Assembly: GCA_903858685.1 (NCBI GenBank)
Contig: CAIOJR010000154.1
Span: forward strand, 1 to 34,199
DNA length: 34,199 bases
Source of the DNA: an uncultured Caulobacterales bacterium
Lineage (GTDB): Bacteria; Pseudomonadota; Alphaproteobacteria; Caulobacterales; Caulobacteraceae
Direction: 5' to 3'
A model generated the notes under the pieces. That model worked only from the letters and a program-made list of their open reading frames with translations, was not told where the DNA came from and did no database searches. How positions within the stretch are numbered: the first letter of the stretch is position 1; each line of letters starts with the position of its first letter. This document shows, piece by piece, positions 1-7,847 of this stretch. Position numbers and translations under genes: made by a program.

Positions 1-140
1 GTGCGCACCCGCGCCAGCACCTGGCCGGTAATCGGCGAATGGGCCGCAAGGTCGCCCGAAAGCGCGTCTCCTGGCACGCCCAGACGCTCCAGAATGGCGA
101 GGGTCTCAGAAACAGCATCGGGAAAGACATGGTCGGTCAT
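1..140 (-). CDS. Aldehyde dehydrogenase, ALDH7-like (partial, N-terminus only)
   Basis: Only the first 46 codons are inside the window; the gene runs off the left edge. The visible protein starts MTDHVFPDAVSETLAILERL and continues with GGDLAAHSPITGQVLARV. That last stretch is the usual opening of an aldehyde dehydrogenase, and the GGD-SPITG wording recalls the ALDH7 group (alpha-aminoadipate semialdehyde / piperideine-6-carboxylate dehydrogenases of lysine breakdown). The Cys and Glu catalytic residues lie outside the window, so the assignment rests on the N-terminus only. Its ATG overlaps the TGA of the upstream FAD monooxygenase gene by four bases (137-140), so the two are probably co-translated. 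Other ALDH subfamilies remain possible. Confidence 0.65.
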   Translation of the reverse strand, partial: MTDHVFPDAVSETLAILERLGVPGDALSGDLAAHSPITGQVLARVR

Positions 141-1309
141 GCTGCATCATACCCGTAGAGCCAGTCAAAGCGAGCCGCCGCTCCGCCCGGCGTGAAACGA
201 TCCACAAGCTTGGCGGCTGAAAACGCGGCTCTGGCGCCAGCCTCCGGCAGATGAAACAGGCGTGCGTTGCGGGCCGACCATGCCTGCACCCGGGAGGTCC
301 GCGGCTTTCGGTCGCGCTCATAGGCCGCCAGAGCCAGCACAGGATCAGCATGGGCGGCGAGACGCGTCGCGAGCACTGCGGCGTCCTCGATCGCCATGGC
401 CGCGCCCTGAGCCAGAAAGGGAAGCATGGGGTGGCACGCATCACCGGCCAGTGTAGCGCGCCCAAGGCTCCACTGCCGCAGGGGCGCTCGGCCATAGAGG
501 GCCCATCGGAAGGGCTGCTCCACCGATTCGCACAGCGCCCGGACGGGCTCCGGCCAGCCCGCGAAATCAGCCTGAAGCTCGGCCGGGTCGCCCGGTTCGT
601 TCCAGGATTCCACCAGCCAGTCGCGTTCGACCACGCCGACAAGGTTCACCAGAGCCCCGCCCCGCAGATAATAGTGGACGAAGTGCTTGCCCTGTCCGGT
701 CCAGACGGCGGCGACCGGTGGAATCAGGTCCTTGGGCAGCCGCGCCGCCTCGACCACGCCGCGCCACGCCACCTGGCCGGTGAAACGCGGCGCCTCCGGC
801 CCGAACAGGGCCTGGCGGACCCGGGAGCGAACGCCGTCGCAGCCGACAAGAATATCGCCGACGATTCGATCTCCGCACTCCAATTCAAGGCTCGCCCGAA
901 CATCTGAGGTCTGCGCGCCGCAAACCTTTTCACCCAGTCTGAGCTCAACCTCCGACCGCTGACGAACTGCGCTCAGCAAGATTGCGTGAAGATCGGCCCT
1001 GTGGACCTGAAAATAAGGCGCGCCCCAACGACGCAGGGCGGCGGCGCCCAGCGGATTGCGAAGCAGCAGATCGCCCCGCGCGCAGCCTCTCACCTCAGCC
1101 GCCAGCGGCGTGAACGCGACCTCGGCCAAAGTGGCTTCCAACCCAAGCCCTGCAAGGACCTTGCAGGCGTTCGGCCCCAGTTGCAGACCAGCGCCGACCT
1201 CGCCCATTTCTGCACTCTGTTCAACCATGGTGACGCTGTGACCATGCCGCGCCAACGCCAGCGCCATGGTCAGGCCGCCAATTCCTGCGCCAGCGATTAT
1301 CGCGTGCAT
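137..1309 (-). CDS. FAD-dependent monooxygenase, salicylate hydroxylase-like
   Basis: A 390-residue group A flavoprotein monooxygenase, a normal length for the family. It opens with the Rossmann motif GAGIGG (residues 7-12) for the ADP part of FAD. It has the central DG motif (GCDGVRSRVRQ), which contacts FAD and NADPH, and the late GD motif (GDACHPMLPFLAQG), which binds the FAD ribityl chain. Such enzymes hydroxylate aromatic or related ring substrates with NAD(P)H and O2 in the cytosol; the substrate cannot be read from the sequence. The ATG at 1309 is preceded by a GGAG ribosome site. Its stop overlaps the start of an ALDH7-like gene, which suggests a shared catabolic operon. It is divergent from the glycosyltransferase gene across a 180-base intergenic region. 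Confidence 0.88.
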   Translation of the reverse strand: MHAIIAGAGIGGLTMALALARHGHSVTMVEQSAEMGEVGAGLQLGPNACKVLAGLGLEATLAEVAFTPLAAEVRGCARGDLLLRNPLGAAALRRWGAPYFQVHRADLHAILLSAVRQRSEVELRLGEKVCGAQTSDVRASLELECGDRIVGDILVGCDGVRSRVRQALFGPEAPRFTGQVAWRGVVEAARLPKDLIPPVAAVWTGQGKHFVHYYLRGGALVNLVGVVERDWLVESWNEPGDPAELQADFAGWPEPVRALCESVEQPFRWALYGRAPLRQWSLGRATLAGDACHPMLPFLAQGAAMAIEDAAVLATRLAAHADPVLALAAYERDRKPRTSRVQAWSARNARLFHLPEAGARAAFSAAKLVDRFTPGGAAARFDWLYGYDAA

Positions 1310-1366
1310 GCTCTTGACTCCGCCCGCCGGTTGAAGCGGGTTTAAACTTGATGGACGTCTGGCCTA

Positions 1367-1391
1367 TGGTCGCGCTGAATGGGAGCGACCA
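1367..1391. promoter_or_regulatory. Inverted repeat in divergent intergenic region
   Basis: The arms TGGTCGC (1367-1373) and GCGACCA (1385-1391) are perfect complements around an 11-base centre, in the gap between the divergent monooxygenase and glycosyltransferase genes. No T-run follows on either strand, so a protein-binding site is more likely than a terminator. No regulator gene is adjacent. Confidence 0.3.
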
Positions 1392-1489
1392 CAGGGATCC
1401 ACGGATGGGCTCTGGACTCAGCGTGACTGTAATGAGATGCGCATCCTAGCCGCCCAGATGGGTAGAAGAACAGAGCATGGGGGACCGAT

Positions 1490-2743
1490 TTGGTTCTGCA
1501 GTGGCGTACGGACGATGAGCAGGTCAGCCCACGATCGCAGATTGGCGTCGCGGCTCAAACTGCATGGAACGACCCCGCGCCAAGGGCGGGTGCGGTCCCG
1601 TCACATCTGATTGACACCACCATGCTGTACGCGCCCCGCTCGGGCGGCGTGAAGCGGTATCTGCTGGCGAAACGCAGCTGGTTCGCCGACCATCGCCCCG
1701 GCGTGGCGCACACCCTGGTCGTGCCGGGAGACGCCACGCGCAATAATGGTCGGGGGACGCTGACGGTGGCCGCCGTGCGTCTGCCCTTTGGCGACGGCTA
1801 TCGCTGGCCGACCTCCATCCGGCGCTGGACCGAGCATCTGGTTTCCCTTCGGCCCAGCCTGATCGAGGCGGGCGACCCTTACGGCCCCGGCCATGCGGCG
1901 CTGGACGCCGGCGAGCGGCTGGGCGTGCCGGTCGTCGGCTTTTGCCATTCCGACCCTGCGGCTCTGGCGGCCCTGCATCTGGGAAGCTGGGCGGAGCCGA
2001 CCGTGCGCCGTCGCTGGGCGCGACTGTTCCGACGCTTTGACCGGGTGGTGGCCCCGTCGATGCATATAGCCGAGCGCCTCGATTCTGCAGGCGTCCCCAA
2101 TGTCCATGTGCAGGCTCTGGGCGTGGACACCCACCTGTTCAGTCCAGAACGCCGCGATCCGGCACGGCTGAGGCAGGAACTGGGCCTTGCGCCCGACACC
2201 AAGCTGCTGGTCTTTGCCGGACGACCGGCGCGCGAAAAGAATGTCGATGTGCTGCTCGAAGCCGTCGACCTTTTGGGAGACGACTATCATCTGCTGCTGA
2301 TCCATGCCGGCATGGGCTGCCGCGCTCAGGACAACGCCACCTTCCTGGACTATGTGAAGGAGCCGCGCGAAATGGCGCGTCTGCTGTCCAGTTGCGACGC
2401 CTTTGTCCACGCCAATGACCGCGAGCCGTTCGGCCTGATCGCCCTTGAGGCCATGGCCTGCGGCCTGCCCATGGTCGGGGTCTCGTCCGGCGGCATAGCT
2501 GAACTGGTGGACGAAGAGGTGGGCCAGCTCGCCCACCGCGCCACGCCGGAAGCCATGGCCGAGGCGATTGTAGCGCTGTTCGAGCGGGACCCGTCGTCGG
2601 TGGGAGCCGCCGCGCGCCACCGGGCGGTGAACCGGCATGGCTGGGACGCGACCTTCTGCGGTCTGTCGTCGCTCTATGGTCAATTGTGCGGTGCGCCGGA
2701 AGAGATCGCCTCACCCCTGCCCTTCACGCGCGAACGCGTCTGA
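1490..2743 (+). CDS. Glycosyltransferase family 4-like (GT-B fold)
   Basis: A 417-residue retaining GT-B glycosyltransferase. The N-terminal half carries the acceptor-domain signature around residues 45-60 (MLYAPRSGGVKRYL). The C-terminal half has the nucleotide-sugar domain with GRPAREKNVDVLLEA and the EX7E motif EPFGLIALE (E312 and E320). These enzymes transfer a sugar from an activated donor to a glycan or lipid acceptor at the cytosolic membrane face; donor and acceptor are unknown. The start is TTG: in this frame there is a stop at 1463, no ATG or GTG until codon 45, and a GGGGGA ribosome site five bases before the TTG. Starting at M45 would remove the first beta-strand. The aminotransferase gene follows 11 bases after the stop, so the two are probably cotranscribed. 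Confidence 0.85.
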   Translation: MVLQWRTDDEQVSPRSQIGVAAQTAWNDPAPRAGAVPSHLIDTTMLYAPRSGGVKRYLLAKRSWFADHRPGVAHTLVVPGDATRNNGRGTLTVAAVRLPFGDGYRWPTSIRRWTEHLVSLRPSLIEAGDPYGPGHAALDAGERLGVPVVGFCHSDPAALAALHLGSWAEPTVRRRWARLFRRFDRVVAPSMHIAERLDSAGVPNVHVQALGVDTHLFSPERRDPARLRQELGLAPDTKLLVFAGRPAREKNVDVLLEAVDLLGDDYHLLLIHAGMGCRAQDNATFLDYVKEPREMARLLSSCDAFVHANDREPFGLIALEAMACGLPMVGVSSGGIAELVDEEVGQLAHRATPEAMAEAIVALFERDPSSVGAAARHRAVNRHGWDATFCGLSSLYGQLCGAPEEIASPLPFTRERV

Positions 2744-2754
2744 AAGACCCGTCC

Positions 2755-3921
2755 GTGTCAGGCTTCAATACGGTCTTCACCTCACTTCCCACGACCATCT
2801 TCGAAGTGATGAGCGTGCTGGCGCGCGAGCATCAGGCCGTCAATCTGGGACAAGGCTTTCCCGATGATCCCGGCCCGGAGGACGTCCGCCGCGCCGCTGC
2901 CGAGGCGGCGGTGAACGGCGACAACCAGTATCCCTCCATGATGGGACTGCCTGAACTGCGGGAAGCTGTGGCGGGCTACTACAACCGTCGTGACGCGCTC
3001 GGCGTCGATCCGGCACAGGTGGTGGTGACCTGTGGCGCGACGGAGGCGCTCGCCGCCTCGATCCTGGCCCTGATCCAGCCGGGGGACGAGGTGGTGATGT
3101 TCCAGCCGCTCTATGACTCCTATGCGCCTGTGGTGCGGCTCGCGGGCGGCGTGCCGAAATTCATCAGCCTGTCGCCGCCGCACTGGCGCATCACGGAAGA
3201 CCTGCTGAGCCAGGCAATCAGCGACAGCACCAAGCTGATCATCTTCAACAACCCGCTCAACCCCGCCGCCGTTGTGCATGGTCTGGACGAACTGTCCGCC
3301 ATAGCCCGGGCCTGCGTCCGTCACGACGTAATCGCCATCTGCGACGAGGTCTGGGAGGAGGTGCTGCTGGACGGCCGCGCCTTTACCCCACTCTTCGCCC
3401 TGCCCGGCATGGCGGAGCGCTGCGTCAAGATCGGCTCCGCCGGCAAGATGTTCTCGCTCACGGGCTGGAAGATCGGCTGGACCATTGCTGCGCCGCGCCT
3501 GACCGCCGCCATCGCCAAGGCGCACCAGTTCCTGACCTTCACGATCGCACCGCCCCTTCAACGCGCGGTGGCCTATGGCCTGACCCGCGATGGCAGTGGC
3601 TTCGAGGCCATGCGGGCGGGCTTCCAGCGCTCGCACGACCGTCTGGCGGCTGGGCTGACCAAGGCGGGCTATGCGGTGGCCAAGGCCCAGGGCACCTATT
3701 TTCTGAATATCGATCTGACGCGTTCTGGCCTCGATCTGGATGATCGGCGCTTTGCGCTCAAGGCGGTCAAGGAATTCGGCGTGGCCAGCATCCCCGTATC
3801 GGCCTTTTACGACCGCGATCCTGTCACCACGACGGTGCGCCTATGCTTCGCCAAGCGGGATGAAACGCTCGACGCCGGGATTGAGCGACTGGCACGCCTG
3901 CGCGATAGGTTGACGCGCTGA
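2755..3921 (+). CDS. PLP-dependent class I/II aminotransferase
   Basis: A 388-residue fold-type I aminotransferase. Visible motifs are VNLGQGFPDDPGP near the N-terminus, the substrate/PLP Asn motif NNPLNP, the PLP-ring Asp in CDEVWEE, and the Schiff-base lysine K231 in SAGKMFSLTGWKIGW. A conserved Arg for the substrate carboxylate lies near the C-terminus (VRLCFAKRDE). The layout resembles kynurenine/methionine aminotransferases (YbdL/KAT type), which move an amino group from a hydrophobic or sulfur amino acid to a 2-oxo acid; the exact substrate is open. An open frame extends back to 2686 inside the glycosyltransferase gene. I chose GTG 2755 because relatives begin just before the FxSLPTTIFE segment. 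It is likely translated from the glycosyltransferase transcript. Confidence 0.87.
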   Translation: MSGFNTVFTSLPTTIFEVMSVLAREHQAVNLGQGFPDDPGPEDVRRAAAEAAVNGDNQYPSMMGLPELREAVAGYYNRRDALGVDPAQVVVTCGATEALAASILALIQPGDEVVMFQPLYDSYAPVVRLAGGVPKFISLSPPHWRITEDLLSQAISDSTKLIIFNNPLNPAAVVHGLDELSAIARACVRHDVIAICDEVWEEVLLDGRAFTPLFALPGMAERCVKIGSAGKMFSLTGWKIGWTIAAPRLTAAIAKAHQFLTFTIAPPLQRAVAYGLTRDGSGFEAMRAGFQRSHDRLAAGLTKAGYAVAKAQGTYFLNIDLTRSGLDLDDRRFALKAVKEFGVASIPVSAFYDRDPVTTTVRLCFAKRDETLDAGIERLARLRDRLTR

Positions 3922-3940
3922 TTTCGCCAAAATTGATCAA

Positions 3941-3968
3941 ATGACGTTCGCGTCGCCTCTGCTAGACT
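3941..3968 (+). promoter_or_regulatory. Candidate housekeeping promoter for the GST gene
   Basis: ATGACG (3941-3946) resembles a -35 element, and GCTAGACT (3961-3968) resembles the -10 of the Caulobacter housekeeping form TTGACGS-N10-14-GCTANAWC. The spacing is within range. It ends about 30 bases before the GST start codon. Pattern reading only. Confidence 0.4.
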
Positions 3969-3999
3969 CGCTTCAGCGACAAATCAGGAGCGGACAAGC

Positions 4000-4638
4000 A
4001 TGGCGCGATTCACCCTTTATGGCATGTGGCCGTCGGGACCGACCTACAAGGTGGGGCTGATGCTCTCTCTGGCTGGAGAGCCCTTTGATTATGTTCACGT
4101 AAATCTACGTGAGGGCGAACACAAGTCGCCGGAATATCTGGAGCATAACCGCTTCGGCGTTGTGCCGTCGCTGCTCGACAGCCGCACCGCGGAAAGCTAC
4201 GGCCAGTCCAGCGCCATCCTGCAATATCTTGCCGAGACCACTGGCAAGCTGAACGGTGTGGCCGCGTCGGAGCGCACCGTGGCGCGCGAATGGGTCTTCT
4301 GGTCAGCCGACCGGCTGGGCCCCGGCGTCTATCGCACCCGCGCCGCCAAGCTGGGCTTTGCGAAATTCCCCGATGAGGTCACGGCCCACTACGAGGCCAA
4401 TGCCCATCTGGCGCTGAAGGAACTGGACAGCTGGCTCAAACACAATGACTGGGTCGGCGGCGGCGCCAACCCGACCTTTGGCGATGTCGATATCTATGGC
4501 GTGGTGGGATATTGCGGTCAGGCCGGAGTTGGCCTGGACGATCATGGCGGCGTGAAGTCCTGGGTCAGCCGTGTGGAGGGCCTGCCCGGTTTCAGCAGCG
4601 TCGATCACCTGTTGCCCAAGGAATCGCGCAAGGCCTAG
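4000..4638 (+). CDS. Glutathione S-transferase family protein
   Basis: A 212-residue cytosolic GST, standard length. The N-terminal thioredoxin-like domain (about 1-78) begins RFTLYGMWPSGPTYKVGLML, has the cis-Pro region VVPSLL, and has the glutathione-contact segment SYGQSSAILQYL with QSS where most relatives have ES. The all-helical C-terminal domain (about 85-205) carries GGGANPTFGDVDIYG, matching the usual N-capping/ADI motif. GSTs conjugate or reduce electrophiles using glutathione; the class and substrate cannot be fixed here. The ATG has a good AGGAG site at 3986-3990. It appears to have its own promoter and is followed by a strong hairpin, so it is probably a single-gene unit. Confidence 0.87.
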   Translation: MARFTLYGMWPSGPTYKVGLMLSLAGEPFDYVHVNLREGEHKSPEYLEHNRFGVVPSLLDSRTAESYGQSSAILQYLAETTGKLNGVAASERTVAREWVFWSADRLGPGVYRTRAAKLGFAKFPDEVTAHYEANAHLALKELDSWLKHNDWVGGGANPTFGDVDIYGVVGYCGQAGVGLDDHGGVKSWVSRVEGLPGFSSVDHLLPKESRKA

Positions 4639-4648
4639 AGGTTTGGCC

Positions 4649-4679
4649 TCACCCTCCCGGTCGGACGCCGGGAGGGTGA
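4649..4679. terminator. Hairpin between convergent GST and acyl-CoA dehydrogenase genes
   Basis: A perfect 12-bp stem (4649-4660 paired with 4668-4679) around a 7-base loop lies 10 bases after the GST stop and 12 bases before the end of the convergent acyl-CoA dehydrogenase gene. There is no clear T-run on either side, so it may act in both directions without a classic U-tract, or protect 3' ends. Confidence 0.65.
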
Positions 4680-4691
4680 AAGCCGTCCCTG

Positions 4692-5903
4692 TTACAGACC
4701 GGTGGGCATGTCCTTGAACGCGACATCCTTGTCCACGCGCACATCGCCGGGCAGGCCCAGCACGCGCTCAGAGATGATGTTCTTCAGGATTTCATCCGTA
4801 CCGCCCGCGATCCGCAGACCCGCCGCCCAGAAGATCGACTGCTGGAAGCCCGCTTCGAGCGGCGCAAGCTCGGTGTCGGAAATGATCCCGTACTGGTCCA
4901 GCACCTCCATCGCCTCATGCGACATGGCCTGAAGCTGATTGGCGGACACGATCTTGCCAATGGACGCTTCCGGCCCCGGAGTCTGGCCGCGCGACAGGGC
5001 GGTGATGGAGCGGAAGCGGGTCAGCTTCAGCCCTTCGGCCTGCACATACCAGTCGGCCAGCTTTTCCCGGAACGCCTGATCCTCCAGCGCCGAGCCTGAA
5101 CCGCTGGGCGTCGACCGTGCGAGGGACAACAGCTCCCCATAGTTGGGGCCGGTTGCGCCGCCAACGGCCAGACGCTCGTTCATCAGGGTGACCAGCGCCA
5201 CCTGCCAGCCCTGGCCTGGCGTTCCCAGACGCTGACTGTCCTTGACGCGGACATTTTCGAAATAGACCTCGTTGAAGTTCGAACCGCCGGACATCTGGTG
5301 GATCGGTTTCACCGTCACGCCCGGATCCTTCATGTCGATCCAGAACATGGTCAGGCCCTTGTGCTTGGGCACGTCGGGATTGGTGCGGGTCAGGACGATG
5401 CCGTAGTCGCAGTAATGGGCACCGCTGGTCCAGACCTTCTGGCCGTTGATGACCCATTCATCCCCCTCCTGCACCGCCTTGGTCCGCAGGCCCGCCACGT
5501 CGGAGCCTGCCGCCGGCTCGGAAAAGAGCTGGCACCAGATCTCCTCGCCGCGCACAGCGGGACCGACAAACCGGCCCTTGGTGGCGTCGTCGGCAAAGGC
5601 CATGACCGTGGGAATGCACATGCCCAGACCGATGTCGAAGAACCCTCTGGGGGCGCCGACCTTGGCCTCTTCCTGACTGAAGATGACCTGCTGAATCGGC
5701 GTTCCGCCGCGCCCGCCCAGCTTTTCGGGCCAGGTGATGCAGGCATATCGCGCTTCAGCCTTCTTGGCTTGCCAGGCCTTGGCCAGTTTCAGCACTTCGG
5801 CTTCCGACTTGCCCAGCAGGTTGTCCTTGGGCGCGTTGGTTTCGAGCCAGTTGCGCACTTCGGCGCGGAAGGCGGCTTCTTCGGTTGTGTCGTTGAAATC
5901 CAT
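4692..5903 (-). CDS. Acyl-CoA dehydrogenase (subunit A of an adjacent pair)
   Basis: A 403-residue acyl-CoA dehydrogenase with the N-terminal helical (about 1-115), middle beta (about 120-225) and C-terminal helical (about 240-395) domains. Visible marks are QLFSEPAAGSDVAGL and GQKVWTSGAHYCDYG in the flavin-binding middle domain, and the C-terminal GGTDEILKNIISERVLGLP, which fits the FAD-binding end of the family. These enzymes make the alpha,beta-double bond of an acyl-CoA and pass electrons to ETF. The ATG at 5903 has an AAGGAA site. The gene follows a second acyl-CoA dehydrogenase on the same strand after 11 bases. Such pairs often encode hetero-oligomers acting on bulky acyl chains such as steroid or branched side chains; that is inferred. 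Confidence 0.9.
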   Translation of the reverse strand: MDFNDTTEEAAFRAEVRNWLETNAPKDNLLGKSEAEVLKLAKAWQAKKAEARYACITWPEKLGGRGGTPIQQVIFSQEEAKVGAPRGFFDIGLGMCIPTVMAFADDATKGRFVGPAVRGEEIWCQLFSEPAAGSDVAGLRTKAVQEGDEWVINGQKVWTSGAHYCDYGIVLTRTNPDVPKHKGLTMFWIDMKDPGVTVKPIHQMSGGSNFNEVYFENVRVKDSQRLGTPGQGWQVALVTLMNERLAVGGATGPNYGELLSLARSTPSGSGSALEDQAFREKLADWYVQAEGLKLTRFRSITALSRGQTPGPEASIGKIVSANQLQAMSHEAMEVLDQYGIISDTELAPLEAGFQQSIFWAAGLRIAGGTDEILKNIISERVLGLPGDVRVDKDVAFKDMPTGL

Positions 5904-5914
5904 GATGTCGTTCC

Positions 5915-7030
5915 TTAAGCCGCGTTACGACGTTCGAGGTGGCTGATCAGCCGCTCTTTCCACTGACGGGCCGCGCCCGCGACGAGGCCAAGCTGCTTGG
6001 CCCGGCGATAATAGAGATGGGCGTCCACGTCCCAGGTGAAGCCCATGCCGCCGTGGGTCTGGACGTTTTCCTTGGCGGCGAACCAAAAAGCGTCACTGCC
6101 CGCGATCCGCGCCGCGCTGGCCGCAATCGGCAGTTCCGGCGCAGAGGTGTTGAGCGCCCAGGCGCCGTAATAGGCGTTGGAGCGGGCCAGCTCATTCTTC
6201 ACATACATGTCGGCCAGCTTGTGCTTGATGGCCTGATAGCCGGCGATGGTGCGGCCGAATGCATAACGGCCCAGCGCATATTCCTTGGCCATTTCAAGGC
6301 TCTTGTCGGCGCCGCCGACCTGCTCGAAGGCCAGGAGAACGGCGGCGCGGTCAAACACGGCCTCCATCAGATCAAGCCCCTGGCCCACCTCTCCCAGACG
6401 TTGCGCAGCCGCGCCGGAGAAGGTCAGACGGGCGGCGTTGCGGCTGGGATCGACGGTTTTGAGAATGTCGCCAGACACGCTCTCACCTGTCAGATCCACC
6501 AGGAACAGGCCCGGCTTGCCGCCCTCCGAGGCCAGAACAACCGCCATCTGGGCGACTGAACCGTCGGTGACGGGGATCTTCACGCCGTTGATGCGGCCAT
6601 TCTCGACCGTGGTGGACAGGCTGTCCGCTGTCACAGCGCCCGGCCCCTCGGACGTGGCGAAGCAGCCGATCAGGTCGCCAGACGCAATGCGCGGCAACAG
6701 TTCGGCCTTTTGGGTCTCGCTGCCTGCCAGCATGATGGCCTCGGCGAAGAAATAGACGGTGGAGGCGAACGGGATCGGGGCGACGACGCGACCCAGCTCC
6801 TCGGCGATCGCGCAAAGCTCCAGATGGCCAAGGCCAAGGCCGCCATGCGCCTCAGGGATGGCCACGCCCAGCCAGCCCATTTCGGCAACGCCCTTCCAGA
6901 GATCGGCGTCATGCGTTTTTTCGGGATTGTCGAGAACCGAGCGGTTCACTTTCGCCCCGGCGCGGGCGTCGAGAAACTTTCGCGCCTCCGCTTTCAGGAA
7001 TTTCTGATCATCCGAGAAGTCGAAATTCAC
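5915..7030 (-). CDS. Acyl-CoA dehydrogenase (subunit B of an adjacent pair)
   Basis: A 371-residue acyl-CoA dehydrogenase starting VNFDFSDDQKFLKAEARKFL. It has the usual N-terminal helices, an abbreviated middle domain (CFATSEGPGAVTADSL) and the C-terminal ENVQTHGGMGFTWDVDAHLY segment typical of the smaller partner in paired dehydrogenases. An open frame continues back to an ATG at 7090. I prefer GTG 7030 because the family begins with xNFDFSDDQ and an AGGGAG ribosome site sits just upstream. It is the first gene of the unit and lies 11 bases before subunit A. The middle domain matches the FAD-binding pattern less well than subunit A, which fits a heteromer with shared active sites; this is inference. 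Confidence 0.88.
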   Translation of the reverse strand: MNFDFSDDQKFLKAEARKFLDARAGAKVNRSVLDNPEKTHDADLWKGVAEMGWLGVAIPEAHGGLGLGHLELCAIAEELGRVVAPIPFASTVYFFAEAIMLAGSETQKAELLPRIASGDLIGCFATSEGPGAVTADSLSTTVENGRINGVKIPVTDGSVAQMAVVLASEGGKPGLFLVDLTGESVSGDILKTVDPSRNAARLTFSGAAAQRLGEVGQGLDLMEAVFDRAAVLLAFEQVGGADKSLEMAKEYALGRYAFGRTIAGYQAIKHKLADMYVKNELARSNAYYGAWALNTSAPELPIAASAARIAGSDAFWFAAKENVQTHGGMGFTWDVDAHLYYRRAKQLGLVAGAARQWKERLISHLERRNAA

Positions 7031-7184
7031 CGGCCTGCTCCCTTGCTGCGCCCCATAATCCGTACCGGGCGTCGTTCTGTCAGGGACCATAAGCTTCTAA
7101 ATTGACGGGGAAAAGATTGACCCCGCGTCAAGGATTGGCGCCGTAGCGTCCGCCTCCCTGCCCAGTCGGATCGGTGCGACGTCT

Positions 7185-7847
7185 ATGGCCAAGACCCAGT
7201 TTCTCAAAAACCAGAAGGTATGGGTGGAGTCTGTCGGCGCCTGGTCGATCATTGAACGGATCAATCCGGTCTGGGCCAAGGGCTTCGAAGAGCCCGTAAG
7301 GATCACCTATGACGTCGGGCTGGGGCGCGAGTTTCTGGGCCACGAACTGACGCCAGAGCCGCCGAGCGCCACACCCGGGCTGTCCGAAAAGGAGCCCAGA
7401 TGGCGGATCCTGAGAGCCCGCAACAAGTGGCAAACGCCGCCGGACTGTGTCCATCATCCGCATCCGGGAAGCTTTCCCGTGGTGGTGACCGACGAGAATG
7501 ACTGGGGGGGGTGGCGAGTGCCGGGTGCGGAATATGACCGAAGTCCCGATCGAATCGAGGCTCAGGCCCGCGCCATCGCCCAGACGCCGCGCCTGTTGCG
7601 GCTGGCCCGGTCGCTGGCGAATCTGGCGGCCGAACTGGCGGACGATGCGCCTGCGAGCCTGATGGAATTGGGTCAGGAAGCTGACGCCATCCTGGGTCTG
7701 TGCGGCGGCGCGTCAGCTCCGGCCGCCGCGGCAGGGGGCTGGCCCGCCCCCCAAATGTCCGCACCCCAGCCCGCGTCGCCTGAACCCAAGAGAGACCAGG
7801 AAACGCAGACCGGGGAAGCGGCCAATCCGTTCGCGTTCGAGCTTTAG
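7185..7847 (+). CDS. Conserved-looking protein of unknown function
   Basis: A 220-residue soluble protein that I do not recognise. The first about 130 residues look globular, with a small beta-rich start (QKVWVESVGAWSIIERI) and many Trp residues. A helix-forming stretch follows (about 130-175, rich in Ala, Leu and Arg). The tail is Pro/Ala-rich and low complexity (about 180-210) and probably disordered, ending NPFAFEL. There is no signal peptide or membrane segment. The ribosome site before the ATG is weak. It is divergent from the acyl-CoA dehydrogenase unit across 154 bases, and its stop codon overlaps the convergent OmpW stop by four bases. The codon use and the coherent protein suggest a real gene; no function is assigned. 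Confidence 0.7.
   Translation: MAKTQFLKNQKVWVESVGAWSIIERINPVWAKGFEEPVRITYDVGLGREFLGHELTPEPPSATPGLSEKEPRWRILRARNKWQTPPDCVHHPHPGSFPVVVTDENDWGGWRVPGAEYDRSPDRIEAQARAIAQTPRLLRLARSLANLAAELADDAPASLMELGQEADAILGLCGGASAPAAAAGGWPAPQMSAPQPASPEPKRDQETQTGEAANPFAFEL

Noticed and set aside
1-195. A plus-strand frame at the left edge
   Set aside because: The opposite strand gives an aldehyde dehydrogenase N-terminus with an ATGA junction; the plus-strand text is Arg/Ser-rich noise.
1458-1608. A possible leader peptide frame from ATG 1458 before the glycosyltransferase
   Set aside because: No ribosome site, no attenuator-like structure, and the peptide is Arg-rich without a pattern; the GGGGGA site serves the TTG at 1490.
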